Shown here one piece after another: positions 8,452 to 18,051 of a stretch of 64,000 nucleotides of DNA. The position numbers were made by a program, and so were the translations under genes. Location: assembly GCF_902712875.1 (NCBI RefSeq), contig NZ_LR743509.1:744001-808000 (forward strand), in the 5' to 3' direction. The DNA is from Hyphomicrobium sp. ghe19 (lineage in GTDB: Bacteria; Pseudomonadota; Alphaproteobacteria; Rhizobiales; Hyphomicrobiaceae). The notes under the pieces were generated by a model, which saw only the letters and a list, made by a program, of their open reading frames with translations, was not told where the DNA came from and did no database searches. The stretch's first letter is position 1. Every line of letters starts with the position of its first letter.

Positions 8452-9423
8452 TCATTCGACCATGGGGGCCGGATTCTTCTGCAGCCATGCCCTGACGGCA
8501 TGCGGGACGCCTTGTTCGCACGTTGGGAAATTGAACGAAAAGCCAGTGGACTTCAGCCGATTGTTCGAAAGGCGGCTTTCATACGCGAGGCTTTCCGCAA
8601 TGACCCGGCCAACCAGAAGCTTCAGCAGAATGAATGGCAGCTTGCGCCCATGTCCGGTGACGCCAAGCGCGTTGGCCGCGATCTCGGCCAATCGCTCGCC
8701 GGGAACGGGAGCATCATCAACGACGAAGTAGCGGTTTCCTATCTCGCCCTTGCCGGTCAGATGAAGGATGGCGCGTGCACAATCCTCCACGTGGACCGGA
8801 GACGTGTACCGGGCGCGACCTCGCAAGCCGTAGACAGGTTTGCCATCGCGGAGCGGTTCGAGGACATACTGCGCGAACCAAGAGCCGGGGCCATACACCC
8901 AGCCTGGAAACGCAGCCACGATGGGCAGTCCGCGTGCGATGTAGTCGGGCAAGGCTTCGATCGCGGGAGCGAGATAGGGTCCCCATCCTCGCGGGAGAGG
9001 CATCGCGTTCTCGTCACAGATTTCCGAGCCGCACTCCCCATAATAGCTCGTACCGGCGACGTATACGATCCGCCGTGTTCTCGCCGGATCGATCGCTGCG
9101 AACAGGGCGCGATCCATGTCGAACCGGAGTACGGAATACTGCGTCGCGCGCGCTTTGGTGAGGTGGCCTCCGAAAGTCTGTGGTTGCGCGAGATGGACGA
9201 CGGAATCGGCATTGCGCAGGGCTTTCCGCCATGCCCCCTCCGAATTCAGCAAGTCGCCGACGATCGCGTTCACTCCCTGCGCGCGAAGCGCCTCGGCGTG
9301 GCTTTTCGATCTGGTCACAGCGTCGACTTCGTGGCCCGCGGCCAATGCGGCGCGAAGGAAACAGGTGCCGACAAAGCCGCTTGCGCCTGCGACGAATATT
9401 CTTTGGCCCGGCATTAAAGCCAA
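8452..9423 (-). CDS. NAD(P)-binding extended/atypical SDR (epimerase-like)
   Basis: A 323-residue Rossmann protein. FVAGASGFVGTCFLRAAL (about residues 10-27) is the nucleotide-binding turn. The usual YxxxK pair is not intact: the region that should carry it reads YLAPAIEAL, with Ala at the Lys position, so this is an atypical SDR that may be a reductase of unusual mechanism or a nucleotide-binding regulator. FPGWVYGPGSWF matches the post-catalytic segment of the epimerase group. The TTG at 9423 has GAGGTG 5 nt upstream, while the in-frame ATG at 9414 is too far from it, so TTG is chosen. It is transcribed toward the methyltransferase and FAD genes, 131 bp upstream of them, and may belong to their pathway. 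Confidence 0.78.
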   Translation of the reverse strand: MALMPGQRIFVAGASGFVGTCFLRAALAAGHEVDAVTRSKSHAEALRAQGVNAIVGDLLNSEGAWRKALRNADSVVHLAQPQTFGGHLTKARATQYSVLRFDMDRALFAAIDPARTRRIVYVAGTSYYGECGSEICDENAMPLPRGWGPYLAPAIEALPDYIARGLPIVAAFPGWVYGPGSWFAQYVLEPLRDGKPVYGLRGRARYTSPVHVEDCARAILHLTGKGEIGNRYFVVDDAPVPGERLAEIAANALGVTGHGRKLPFILLKLLVGRVIAESLAYESRLSNNRLKSTGFSFNFPTCEQGVPHAVRAWLQKNPAPMVE

Positions 9424-10161
9424 GGTCGCACCTCGTTGGCTCTACGGAGCGGCTAGTATACCAAAAAGGGGGCGGCAGAGCAGGCCGAGATTGCGCAATT
9501 CGGCTTTGGGGATCATCAAATTGGTTCGATATGCGGGGCCACTCAGTGAAGGAGTCTGAAAAGCAGCGGTGTTGTGCTCGCGGTTGCACCGATTGGGTAT
9601 CAATGCCGGTTGCCAATCAGATGCGAACATCTCCGCCCGGTTGCCGTCGAACGGAGTCTATCTGCCGCTCACGGAGCGTGATCGTAAAAGTGTTGTTGAC
9701 GAGGCGACGATTGGCTCGGCGGTGAGTCGGCAAAACATGGACGCATGCGGATCTTTGCGTTAGGACGGTTGAATTGATAGTGTGCGTACATGCTTCGCGA
9801 GTTTGAATATTCGATCATCGTTTTTTCATAAACTTCAGAGTGCGCGATTAGCGCGTTCTGTGCGCCTGAAAAATATACTGTCTTTTTATTAGCTCGTGCG
9901 GAGACGCATCGTTGCGAAATTTATTCGTAAGGCCAGAGGCGCGAGCCTCGTCACTGAGCATTGTTGTGCTCGCGGTCTCGCGTGCAACTTGGACGGTCCC
10001 TTGAAGATTCGATGATGCCATCGCAGCCGGTTGCCGGCTGCCGATCTCAGTTGCGTAACTGAAGTTCTCCTTAGTCAAAGTGCGTCACGCCATTCGGCGA
10101 ATTTTTCGACGATGCGACATCGCATGTCTTGAAAAGCCATGACGATTTTGGGGATGGGATA
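9424..10161. other. Noncoding region with a GC hairpin between SDR and glycosyltransferase
   Basis: About 740 bp between two divergent genes. GCAGCCGG (10023-10030) and CCGGCTGC (10034-10041) make a perfect 8-bp stem with a 3-nt loop, roughly 120 bp before the glycosyltransferase start. It has no T-run, so a regulatory or repeat role is as likely as termination. A 76-codon frame on the minus strand (9848-10078) starts with TTG and matches nothing I know. I do not call it. Confidence 0.4.
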
Positions 10162-11253
10162 ATGCCAAAAATCGATGTGATCATGCCGGTAAGAAACGGC
10201 GAAAAATATATTTCTGACGCCATTTCCAGCTTAGTTCCCGACGCGGAATTCATAAATAAGCTGATCGTCATCAACGACGGCTCGAACGATCGAACCGCTT
10301 CCATACTCTCGGATTTGCGCTGGAATGGGCGGCTCCAGATCATTCACCAGCCGCCGCTCGGTATCGTAAGAGCGCTCAATGGCGGATTGAATGCCGCTGA
10401 GACAGCGCTCGTCGCGCGGATGGATGCGGATGATGTTTCGCTCCCCGGCCGATTGAAGACCCAAATCGCGTATCTCGAGCGTTCGCCAAAGGTGGCTGCC
10501 GTCGGTTCGCAGGTGCTGATGATCGATGCAGATGGTTTCCCGACCGGGGATACGTCCGCCTTTCCGCTGACCAGCGGGGAGGTGCGGAGGCAGCTCTATG
10601 AGAACGGGCGTTGCGTCGTGTCTCATCCCTCGGTCGTCATGAGGAAGGATGCCGTGCTCGCCTGCGGCGCCTACCGCGCGCCTTTCGAGCATGCTGAGGA
10701 TTTCGATCTCTGGCTCCGATTGTCGGAGCAACATCCCATCGAGAACGTCGCCGACGTGTTCGTGCACCACCGCGTGCACGCGAAGGCGGTTTCGGAGCAG
10801 TTTCGATCTCGGCAGTCGTTCTCCCGCGATCTTGCTCTCTATGCTGCTCGGGAGCGGGCGCGCTCGGGCACAGACCCGTGTGATGGACTTTCAGGAATTC
10901 CTAATTTCGAGGAACTCATGTCGCGGACGGGCGAGCACGGCTCGATCATGCAGGACCTCGGGACCGCGTATCACGCTATCGATGCGATATTCGAGAAGCG
11001 CCGCGCATCGCTGACAGTCGCTGCGGCGCGTGCCATATCGGCGCTCGCGAAAGAGCGGTATCTCGGCCAAAGCCGGCGCAACCGATATGCTCTCTTGAGG
11101 AAGGCCGCTTGGACATCGCTTATGGATTTGCATCTTCTGACAGCATTCGAAACCTATTCGGCGTTCGTGCAGTGCCGCGTGGCCGATAGCAAATTTGTTC
11201 GGCGTATGCTCGAGAACTCGCGCGCCGGAGAGGCACGCCCACGCCGCGCGTGA
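10162..11253 (+). CDS. Family 2 glycosyltransferase
   Basis: Inverting GT-A glycosyltransferase of 363 residues. It opens with KIDVIMPVRNGEKYISDAI, then has IVINDGSND (nucleotide-sugar Asp) and the metal-binding VARMDADDVSLPGRL, followed by the acceptor-region motif EHAEDFDLWLRLSE. It probably adds a sugar to an envelope polysaccharide or lipid; donor and acceptor cannot be told. The ATG at 10162 is preferred over one at 10129 because the conserved fold begins right after it. No other polysaccharide genes are adjacent, so it is an isolated glycosyltransferase. Confidence 0.9.
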   Translation: MPKIDVIMPVRNGEKYISDAISSLVPDAEFINKLIVINDGSNDRTASILSDLRWNGRLQIIHQPPLGIVRALNGGLNAAETALVARMDADDVSLPGRLKTQIAYLERSPKVAAVGSQVLMIDADGFPTGDTSAFPLTSGEVRRQLYENGRCVVSHPSVVMRKDAVLACGAYRAPFEHAEDFDLWLRLSEQHPIENVADVFVHHRVHAKAVSEQFRSRQSFSRDLALYAARERARSGTDPCDGLSGIPNFEELMSRTGEHGSIMQDLGTAYHAIDAIFEKRRASLTVAAARAISALAKERYLGQSRRNRYALLRKAAWTSLMDLHLLTAFETYSAFVQCRVADSKFVRRMLENSRAGEARPRRA

Positions 11254-11323
11254 CGATCGTCAAGTGTTATGCGCGCGTTGACCTCACGGGGCTGCGGTGC
11301 TTCGGAAGCACGTCGCTCGTCGG

Positions 11324-12457
11324 TCAGACTCGCAGCCACCGGCCGCCGACGGCGACGCCGATAACGAGGATCGCGACTGCTGCGAACGCCATGGGCAGGC
11401 CGATGGCTTGTGCGATAAAGCCGATGGCTGCAGGGCCCGTAAGGATGCCGACGTAACCGATCATGGTCACGGCCGGAACGGCGATGTGTTCCGGCATCGT
11501 CGTCTGACGGCCTATTGCCGTGAAAAAAATCGGCACGACATTCGCGCTGCCGATGCCGACCAGACCGAAGCCGATGATGGCGCCCCAGGCTGATGGAACC
11601 AGCGTCACGATAAGCAGGCCGATAGCAGCGCACAGCGGTCCAGCAAGAAGTACAGCTTTGCGTCCGGCTCGTTCGACCACGGCGTCGCCGGTCAATCGGC
11701 CAATGGTCATCGTCAGTGCAAAAGCAGCATATCCTGCGCCGCCCATCGATGGATCGACGTTCCGGTTTTCGGTCATGAAGACCGCGCTCCAGTCGAGGAC
11801 GGCGCCTTCCGCCAGAAACATGACGAAGCAAAGAAGGGCGATGAGCAGCACGACGCCGTGCGGGATCGCGAAGGCAGGGCCGCCGCCTTCGGCGCCATAG
11901 GGCAACAGGTAAGGCGCTGCTGGCGCCATGGTGAGGATCGCAACGGCCGAAGCAGTCATCGCCGCCGCGAATGGCGATGCGCCCGAAGAGAGGAGCAGCG
12001 TCATCACGCCGACGCCCGCTAGACCTCCGACGCTGAACAAGCCGTGGAAACCGGACATCATTGCGCGGCCGCTTGCCCGCTCGACGATGATTGCCTGGAC
12101 GTTCATCACGCAATCGAGCGCTCCCGTGCCAGAGCCGAAGATAAAAAGCATCGCGACGAGCAAGGGAACGGACGACGTCAGTGCGAGAACCGGCAGCGAC
12201 ATGACGATGAAAAGTGTGCCGACGAGGAGCACCGGTCGACAGCCGTATCGCTTCGATAATACGCCCGCTAACGGCATTGCGATGACCGAGCCGGCGCCCA
12301 GACACAATAGAAGAAGGCCCAAGGCTGCGTCGCTCAGGTCGCTCCGATCTTTCACATAAGGCACGAGTGGCGCCCAGGCGGCGAGGGTGAAACCGGAGAC
12401 GAAGAATGCAGCTCGTGTCGAAAATTGCTCTTTTCTACCGGGAACGGAAGCGGACAT
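11324..12457 (-). CDS. Major facilitator superfamily transporter (YbjJ-like)
   Basis: A 377-residue polytopic membrane protein with about 12 hydrophobic segments. The motif after the second helix reads GVLSKRYGCRPVLL, the MFS loop 2-3 signature, and FHGLFSVGGLAGVG is typical of the YbjJ/FucP-like subgroup. VMNVQAIIVERASGR is also characteristic. It is likely a proton-coupled exporter or sugar-type permease with unknown substrate. It lies tail-to-tail with the glycosyltransferase gene. Confidence 0.88.
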   Translation of the reverse strand: MSASVPGRKEQFSTRAAFFVSGFTLAAWAPLVPYVKDRSDLSDAALGLLLLCLGAGSVIAMPLAGVLSKRYGCRPVLLVGTLFIVMSLPVLALTSSVPLLVAMLFIFGSGTGALDCVMNVQAIIVERASGRAMMSGFHGLFSVGGLAGVGVMTLLLSSGASPFAAAMTASAVAILTMAPAAPYLLPYGAEGGGPAFAIPHGVVLLIALLCFVMFLAEGAVLDWSAVFMTENRNVDPSMGGAGYAAFALTMTIGRLTGDAVVERAGRKAVLLAGPLCAAIGLLIVTLVPSAWGAIIGFGLVGIGSANVVPIFFTAIGRQTTMPEHIAVPAVTMIGYVGILTGPAAIGFIAQAIGLPMAFAAVAILVIGVAVGGRWLRV

Positions 12458-12771
12458 TCGTGCCGTCGTGCCTTGTGTTCGCCGCCACTCTGGGTGCCGG
12501 ATGAAGTGTCTGAGAATCGCTCGGTCCTTTTAGGTGAACCTCATTTCTTTTTCCTTGCGGCGGGTTAACCCGGGAGTGATGCCGGGCGCGAGAGGTTCAC
12601 GATTGCGACGCGGGGGCGGCAGGATAACCTACCGATTTGATGTGGCATGGAGGCGTCGCGGTATGCGGTCTCGCCGCAGTGCCTGATCCAGGGCACATGA
12701 CCGCAAGAGGAAGATCCGAGTCCGTTCGACCGGCCACCAGGCGTTCAACGGGATAGGACTTAACTAGTCGC
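12458..12771. other. Noncoding region with CGGGTTAACCCG palindrome
   Basis: About 310 bp upstream of the MFS gene and downstream of the CBS gene. It contains a perfect 12-bp palindrome at 12561-12572, about 105 bp before the MFS start, which could be an operator for that transporter. Nothing else recognisable is present. Confidence 0.4.
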
Positions 12772-13206
12772 TCAACGGCTTACCATCGCGATGTCCCGGA
12801 GCACGCGCGTCTCGAGCATCACTTCGTCGAGGCGGTACTTCAAGATGTCGCCAATGCTTATAATGCCGACGATGCGCGCACCGTCTTTCACGGGGATGTG
12901 CCTGATGCGGCGCTCCGTCATCACTCGGGCCGTGTCCGATATGGCGTCGTCCGGCGCGCAAGTCACGACGCCCTGGGTCATGAGATCGGACACGCGCAAT
13001 GAGCATATGTTTTCGCCGTACATGGCAACGCCGCGTGAAATATCTCGTTCGGAAATGATACCGTCGAGAGTGTTACCGCCCGAACTCACGACCAGAGCAC
13101 CCACGTTTTCCTGGACGAGTCGGCGAGCCACGTTGCGGACGGTGTCGGCAGGGCGCACCGTCATCACTTCCGTCCCCTTCACCCCCAAAATGTTTGCAAC
13201 CAACAT
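12772..13206 (-). CDS. Tandem CBS-domain protein
   Basis: A 144-residue protein made of two CBS domains, the first around ILGVKGTEVMTVRPADTV to DGIISERDISRGVA and the second around VSDLMTQGVVTCAPDDAI to RIVGIISIGDILKYRLDE. Such stand-alone Bateman modules bind adenine nucleotides and act as sensors; many alphaproteobacterial members are stress or redox related, but the partner is unknown. GGAGG lies 6 nt before the ATG at 13206, which is preferred over the longer reading from 13278. It is a single gene. Confidence 0.87.
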   Translation of the reverse strand: MLVANILGVKGTEVMTVRPADTVRNVARRLVQENVGALVVSSGGNTLDGIISERDISRGVAMYGENICSLRVSDLMTQGVVTCAPDDAISDTARVMTERRIRHIPVKDGARIVGIISIGDILKYRLDEVMLETRVLRDIAMVSR

Positions 13207-13447
13207 GGCGCGCCTCCGCGTTTGCACCGGTGTCAATATCGACACCGCAGAGTCCTGAAAGCGATAGTGGGACCTCATCGCGGATGAAGGTCAAGAGTTT
13301 GCTACGCTGCAATCCGACAACTTATTTGTGATGGGAAACGCCAATGCAATCGGATCGTCGGCATGCGATCCGATTACATCAGGCGGCAACATACTTTCGA
13401 TTTTCGGCAATGAATTAATAATGTGCTGCGGATGCGCCGGCGACGGC

Positions 13448-14527
13448 TTAGCGCTTCGCTTCGTTCTCGATCAGCCGGCGCTTGCGTTCGACCCCCCAAC
13501 GATAGCCGGATAGCGAGCCGTCATTTCGAACGACGCGGTGACACGGAATGGCTACCGCGAGTTTGTTGGCTGCGCACGCTGCTGCAACGGCGCGTACCGC
13601 TTTCGGCATGCCGATGCGATCGGCGATTTCTGAGTATGTCGCCGTTGTTCCAGCAGGTATTTCGCGTAGTGCTTGCCATACTCGATGTTGAAATGCCGTT
13701 CCGCGCACGTCGAGCGGAAGGTCGAGGCCTGTGCCGGGTGCTTCGACGAGGCCGATGACTTTGGCCATGACGTCCTCGTATGCGCGATCGCCGCCAATCA
13801 GTGTCGCGTTGGGAAAGCGGTCTTGGAGATCGTGAATGAGCGTTTCCGGATCGTCTCCGAGGAGAATTGCCGCAATGCCTCTGTCGCTGCTGGCGACGAG
13901 AATTGTGCCCAATGAGCACTCGCCGACGGCAAAGCGCATTTCGGCATTTGTGCCGCCTGAGCGGAATTCAGTCGGTGTCATGCCCAGGACATCGTTGGAG
14001 TTGGCGTAGAAGCGGCCGCTGGAGCTGAAACCGGCCTCATGGATTGCTTCGGTTACGGAATTGGTTTTCGAAAGCGTTGTGCGCAGCCGTTTCTGGCGGC
14101 AAGCGACGGCGTAGGCCTTGGGCGTGATCCCCGCGATTTCTTTGAACACGCGATGAAAATGGTATTGGCTCAGTTCGACGGCGGCCGCGAGTTCGCCGAG
14201 GTTTGGTGGCTGTTCGGCTGCCTCGATCATCCGGCACGCTTCGGCGACCTTGGCCGCGGCGCGATCGTATGGCGACGTTTCGTTGGGCTTGCACCGCTTG
14301 CACGCACGAAATCCGGCGGCTTCCGCGTCGCGGCATGTGGTGTGGAACGCCACGTTTTCCCGCCGCGCCAGCCGTGCCGGGCATGACGGCCGGCAATACA
14401 CACCGGTGCTTGCAACGGAATAGTAGATCTTGCCGTCGAACCCGCGATCCCGGGCTTCAACGGCGTTCCAAAAAATGTCGTCGGTGGCCGTGTATGTTGC
14501 GGCCGGCTGTGCGAGCATCCGAACCAT
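13448..14527 (-). CDS. ada: Ada: methylphosphotriester/O6-methylguanine DNA methyltransferase and AraC-type activator
   Basis: Bifunctional DNA alkylation repair protein and transcription activator, about 359 residues (E. coli Ada has 354). The N-terminal zinc domain carries YCRPSCPARLARRENV and CKRCKP, the four Cys site including the methyl-accepting Cys. An AraC helix-turn-helix segment follows (LSQYHFHRVFKEIAGITPKAY). The C-terminal methyltransferase has AIPCHRVVRNDGSLSGYRWG, with the PCHR acceptor Cys. AGGAAAA lies upstream of the ATG at 14527. ATG 14551 and GTG 14593 are possible longer starts. Ada activates its own gene after methylation, so autoregulation is likely. Confidence 0.95.
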   Translation of the reverse strand: MVRMLAQPAATYTATDDIFWNAVEARDRGFDGKIYYSVASTGVYCRPSCPARLARRENVAFHTTCRDAEAAGFRACKRCKPNETSPYDRAAAKVAEACRMIEAAEQPPNLGELAAAVELSQYHFHRVFKEIAGITPKAYAVACRQKRLRTTLSKTNSVTEAIHEAGFSSSGRFYANSNDVLGMTPTEFRSGGTNAEMRFAVGECSLGTILVASSDRGIAAILLGDDPETLIHDLQDRFPNATLIGGDRAYEDVMAKVIGLVEAPGTGLDLPLDVRGTAFQHRVWQALREIPAGTTATYSEIADRIGMPKAVRAVAAACAANKLAVAIPCHRVVRNDGSLSGYRWGVERKRRLIENEAKR

Positions 14528-14766
14528 GGTTTTCGCTTTTCCTGTGTTCATGGTCTCGCAAGATAGACGGGGCATCCGGCGGCCGCACTCCACTTCTTGC
14601 TCTCAAATTAGGAAAGTGGACCGCCGGGTACGAATGTTACCGATATGAGCGATTTGATGCAAACCTGCGAGGCCATCGCGCAAAGTACGGTCTCTTAAGA
14701 ACTGGGGGCGGAAATTCTCCTCAGGCGCCGTTCGTGCGATCCGCGGGCTCGATATCGAAGAACGCC

Positions 14767-16755
14767 ATGACAACCTCGGTCGATGAGGAAAGATCTGGTA
14801 GCGGCTTTACGAACGTCCTTGCCACCGCAAGGCCGGCGTTGTTCTTCGGTTTGCGGTTGTCGACGGCCGTTTGCTTGGCGCTATTCACGGCATTCTATCT
14901 CCAGCTCGATACGCCTTACTGGGCCGGGACTTCGGCCGCGATCGTTTGTCAGCCGATCGTCGGGTCGTCGCTGTTCAAAGGCGTGTTTCGGTTGGTCGGA
15001 ACGTTCGTCGGTGCGGTTGCTGCGGTAGTGCTCACGGCGATATTTCCGCAGGACCGCTTCGGATTCCTGTTTGGAATGCTCGTCTGGGCCGCGGCATGCT
15101 CTTTCGTTTCGACATTGTTGAAGAACTTTGCATCCTATGGAGCGTTGCTGGCGGGCTATACGCTGATCATTATCTCCAACAATTCCATTCCGGATCCCGA
15201 CCAGATCTTCTTCATCGCCGTCAATCGCGCTTCTGAGATCAGCATAGGAATCATCTGCGCAACGTTGGTAATCGCGCTGACAGACGTCGGCAACTCGCCT
15301 CAGCGACTGCGAATGCTGTTATCGGAGCTCATCGAAGAGATTGCTCAGCATTTCGAGGGCATACTCGCCGACCCATGGAACGCCACGGCTCCTGAGACGA
15401 GACGCATTCTCGTAAAGCGAATATCGGCTCTCGTCCCGGTCGTTGATCAGGCGGCAGGCGAGTCGGCGGAAATCATGCAGAGAAGAACCATACTCCGGGT
15501 CGCCCTGGATGGCCTTTATACGGCAATTTCCGGCGCTCGCGTCGTGGAAACGCATCTGCGCGCGCTTTCTCAGGCCGACGCGCATCGCGTTGCGGCGGCG
15601 ATCTCGGACACGCTTCCTCCTGAGTGGAGTCGCGGGCAGGCGCGCGATTGCGATGCCGAGGCGCTGTTAGTGCGCAAATTCATGGCTATCAAAACCGACG
15701 ATGTATCGTTGCGGCTTGCCGCAGACGCGAGTGCAGAAGTTGCGTCCGGTCTCGAATCTGCAGCTAACGGGCTCGCGCTCTTATGCGATCCCGCGCGTGC
15801 GCGGGATGTTCTCCGCATTCCGAGCATCGTCGTAGCCGATTATCTTCCGGCACTCGTCAATGCCGTGCGCGTCTTCATAGGCGTTGGAGCGGTGGTGATC
15901 TATTGGATCATCTCTCAATGGCCGGATGGCCTTTTCGCCGTGACGTTCGCAGCGGTGACGATCATGCTGTACGCGCCAATGCTGGACGGGTCTGCCAAAG
16001 GTGCGTTGGCGCTGGTATTCGGCGCGGTGGTCACGGCTGTGGTCGCCGGTGTATTCAAGTTCACGGCGCTGATCAATCATGAGACGTTCCTTGCGTTCTC
16101 TCTCATCTTATCGATCTTGCTCGTGCCGATAGGTGCGTTGTCGACCGTGCCGCTTTTGGCTCCCTTTTTTATCCCGGCGACCGTCGTTATCGTGCCGCTC
16201 CTTGCGCCGACGAATGTGATGATCTTCGATCCGCAAGCCTATCTGAATTCGGCGTTCGGCCTGCTGGCCGGCAGCGCGGCGGGTGCCTTTACCCTCGTGC
16301 TCATACCCCAGATACCTCCGAGTCTCCGAGGCCAGCGTCTGGTCGACCTATCCATTCGGGACCTTCGCCGTCTGGCTGCAGGACGGCGACGCTGGACGTT
16401 CAGCCAGTGGCAGGGACGCATGTATTCGCGGTTGGCGGCGCTACCTCCAGACTGCGAGCCGGTTCAGCGTTCGCGATTGGCGGCTACACTGACGGTCGGC
16501 GTGCAGGTCATTCGATTGCGGCACTTGGCGATTGATAGCCGGATCGGCGCGGAAATTTCAGACATTCTCGCCGCATTAGCCGCCGGAGATTTACCGAGGC
16601 TTCAGTATAGATTGGCAGAGCTTGACAAGGAGATCGCGTCGATCCCCGATACGCAACCCGGTGCCCGCGGGCGGATGCGGGCGCGGGCGATGCTGCTCGC
16701 CATATCGGAGGCCGTAGAGCGTCAGGGCGATTATTTCGGAAGCCGGCCGTCATGA
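14767..16755 (+). CDS. FUSC-family efflux transporter subunit (AaeB-like)
   Basis: Inner-membrane transporter of 662 residues, with two blocks of hydrophobic helices (about residues 20-170 and 355-510) separated by a soluble region, the pattern of FUSC/AaeB aromatic-acid exporters. Recognisable pieces are PYWAGTSAAIVCQPIVGSS in the first block and ISQWPDGLFAVTFAAVTIML in the second. The open frame extends far upstream over ada, but the family starts near here. It overlaps the DUF1656 gene by ATGA and is followed by a HlyD-type adaptor, forming a three-part efflux operon. Substrate is likely an aromatic or other weak acid (inference). Confidence 0.88.
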   Translation: MTTSVDEERSGSGFTNVLATARPALFFGLRLSTAVCLALFTAFYLQLDTPYWAGTSAAIVCQPIVGSSLFKGVFRLVGTFVGAVAAVVLTAIFPQDRFGFLFGMLVWAAACSFVSTLLKNFASYGALLAGYTLIIISNNSIPDPDQIFFIAVNRASEISIGIICATLVIALTDVGNSPQRLRMLLSELIEEIAQHFEGILADPWNATAPETRRILVKRISALVPVVDQAAGESAEIMQRRTILRVALDGLYTAISGARVVETHLRALSQADAHRVAAAISDTLPPEWSRGQARDCDAEALLVRKFMAIKTDDVSLRLAADASAEVASGLESAANGLALLCDPARARDVLRIPSIVVADYLPALVNAVRVFIGVGAVVIYWIISQWPDGLFAVTFAAVTIMLYAPMLDGSAKGALALVFGAVVTAVVAGVFKFTALINHETFLAFSLILSILLVPIGALSTVPLLAPFFIPATVVIVPLLAPTNVMIFDPQAYLNSAFGLLAGSAAGAFTLVLIPQIPPSLRGQRLVDLSIRDLRRLAAGRRRWTFSQWQGRMYSRLAALPPDCEPVQRSRLAATLTVGVQVIRLRHLAIDSRIGAEISDILAALAAGDLPRLQYRLAELDKEIASIPDTQPGARGRMRARAMLLAISEAVERQGDYFGSRPS

Positions 16756-16970
16756 GATTCGTCGAAATCAATATCGAGGGCGTTCTTATCTCGCCGTTTG
16801 TGCCGCTGATGGTGCTGGCCTTCGCGATTACGATGGGATTGCGCATAATCGCGGTAGAGTCCGGATGGATGCGACACGTCTGGCATCCGGCTCTCTTCGA
16901 ATTTTCGGTATTTCTCATCGTCCTGACGGCCACCGTCCTGATCTTTGGAAACCTTAGAATCTATAACTAG
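16752..16970 (+). CDS. DUF1656 small membrane protein (AaeX-like)
   Basis: A 72-residue protein with two hydrophobic segments, starting in the ATGA overlap with the FUSC gene. RFVEINIEGVLISPFVPLM is the usual DUF1656 N-terminus. These small proteins almost always sit between FUSC and HlyD-type genes (aaeX in E. coli). Their function in the pump is not established. Confidence 0.88.
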   Translation: MRFVEINIEGVLISPFVPLMVLAFAITMGLRIIAVESGWMRHVWHPALFEFSVFLIVLTATVLIFGNLRIYN

Positions 16971-16980
16971 GTTCGGCATC

Positions 16981-17997
16981 ATGCCGGAGATCGCATCAAC
17001 CACTCGGAAGTTGCCACCGGCCAAGCCAGCGGGCCGTGAGACGACAACTGTCTATGACCCGCCGTCGATAAAGAGGCGGCTTCGTGTCCTGCCGATACTT
17101 GCGACGCTCTCCATCGCTGCTGTCGCCGCGGGTGCCGTGTGGATCTTATGGCAGAATTATATGGGGAAGCCGTGGACGCGCGACGGGACAGTGCGTGCCT
17201 ACGTCGTGACACTGGCGCCTGAGGTTTCGGGGAAAGTCGTTGAGCTTCCGATCAAAGACAATCAATTCGTTCACAAAGGCGATTTGCTGATGAAGATCGA
17301 TCCACGCGACTACCATGTTGCGGTGGACCTCGCCAAGGCGGCCATCAAGCGGGCTGAGGCCGATTTGGCAAACAAGACTGCGCAAGAAAAGCGTCGGAAT
17401 GCTCTCACTGATCTGGCTACCTCGATCGAAGAGAAGCAAACGTTTACGTCGTCAGCCGAAATGGCGGAAGCCACGCTCGCTCAGCAGAATGCAAACCTGG
17501 TGCAGGCAAGTAACAACCTTGAGCGGACCGAGCTTAGATCGCCCGTGAACGGTTGGATTACGAACTTGCTGATACGGCAAGGCGATTATGCGACCGCGGG
17601 ACAGCAGGTCATGTCCATCGTCGACGCGGATTCGTTCTGGCTCGACGGCTATTTCGAAGAGACTGCAGTCAATCAAATCCGCGACGGTGATCCCGCGAAG
17701 ATCTGGCTGCTCGGCTATGACAAGGCCTTATCCGGACGAGTCGACAGCGTTGCTCGCGGTATCGTGGTGTCTAACGCGACGCCAGGTAACAGCGGCCTTG
17801 CGAACGTCAATCCGATCTTCACTTGGGTGAGACTGGCGCAACGTGTTCCCGTGCGGATTCATTTTGACGAGATCCCGAAAGACCTGCGCCTTGTCACAGG
17901 CATGACAGGGACGATCGAGATCGAACCGAAAGAGGAGCGCGGCACTCGCCGCACACAGCACCCGCTGTTCGACATTCGGCTATTTATTTCAAAATAG
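16981..17997 (+). CDS. HlyD/EmrA-type periplasmic adaptor (AaeA-like)
   Basis: Membrane fusion protein of 338 residues linking the FUSC pump to the outer membrane. An N-terminal anchor helix (about residues 38-58) precedes a biotinyl-lipoyl-like segment (VVTLAPEVSGKVVELPIKDNQFVHKGDLLMKID), a coiled-coil hairpin region rich in Ala, Glu and Gln (about 110-180), then LRSPVNGWITNLLIRQGDYATAGQQ and a beta-barrel part. It starts 10 bp after the DUF1656 stop. An upstream TTG at 16945 would overlap that gene and is less likely. No outer-membrane TolC partner is nearby. Confidence 0.9.
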   Translation: MPEIASTTRKLPPAKPAGRETTTVYDPPSIKRRLRVLPILATLSIAAVAAGAVWILWQNYMGKPWTRDGTVRAYVVTLAPEVSGKVVELPIKDNQFVHKGDLLMKIDPRDYHVAVDLAKAAIKRAEADLANKTAQEKRRNALTDLATSIEEKQTFTSSAEMAEATLAQQNANLVQASNNLERTELRSPVNGWITNLLIRQGDYATAGQQVMSIVDADSFWLDGYFEETAVNQIRDGDPAKIWLLGYDKALSGRVDSVARGIVVSNATPGNSGLANVNPIFTWVRLAQRVPVRIHFDEIPKDLRLVTGMTGTIEIEPKEERGTRRTQHPLFDIRLFISK

Positions 17998-18051
17998 AAG
18001 GAACTGTGGCCGGTTGCTGCCGTTGTCCGGCAAACTCCGAGGACCAGTTCC

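Noticed and set aside
9848..10078. 76-codon minus-strand frame upstream of the glycosyltransferase
   Set aside because: TTG start, no convincing RBS, no motif and no structure in composition.
14203..14766. Long N-terminal extension of the FUSC frame over ada
   Set aside because: It is antisense to ada and has no FUSC similarity. The ATG at 14767 starts the family domain.
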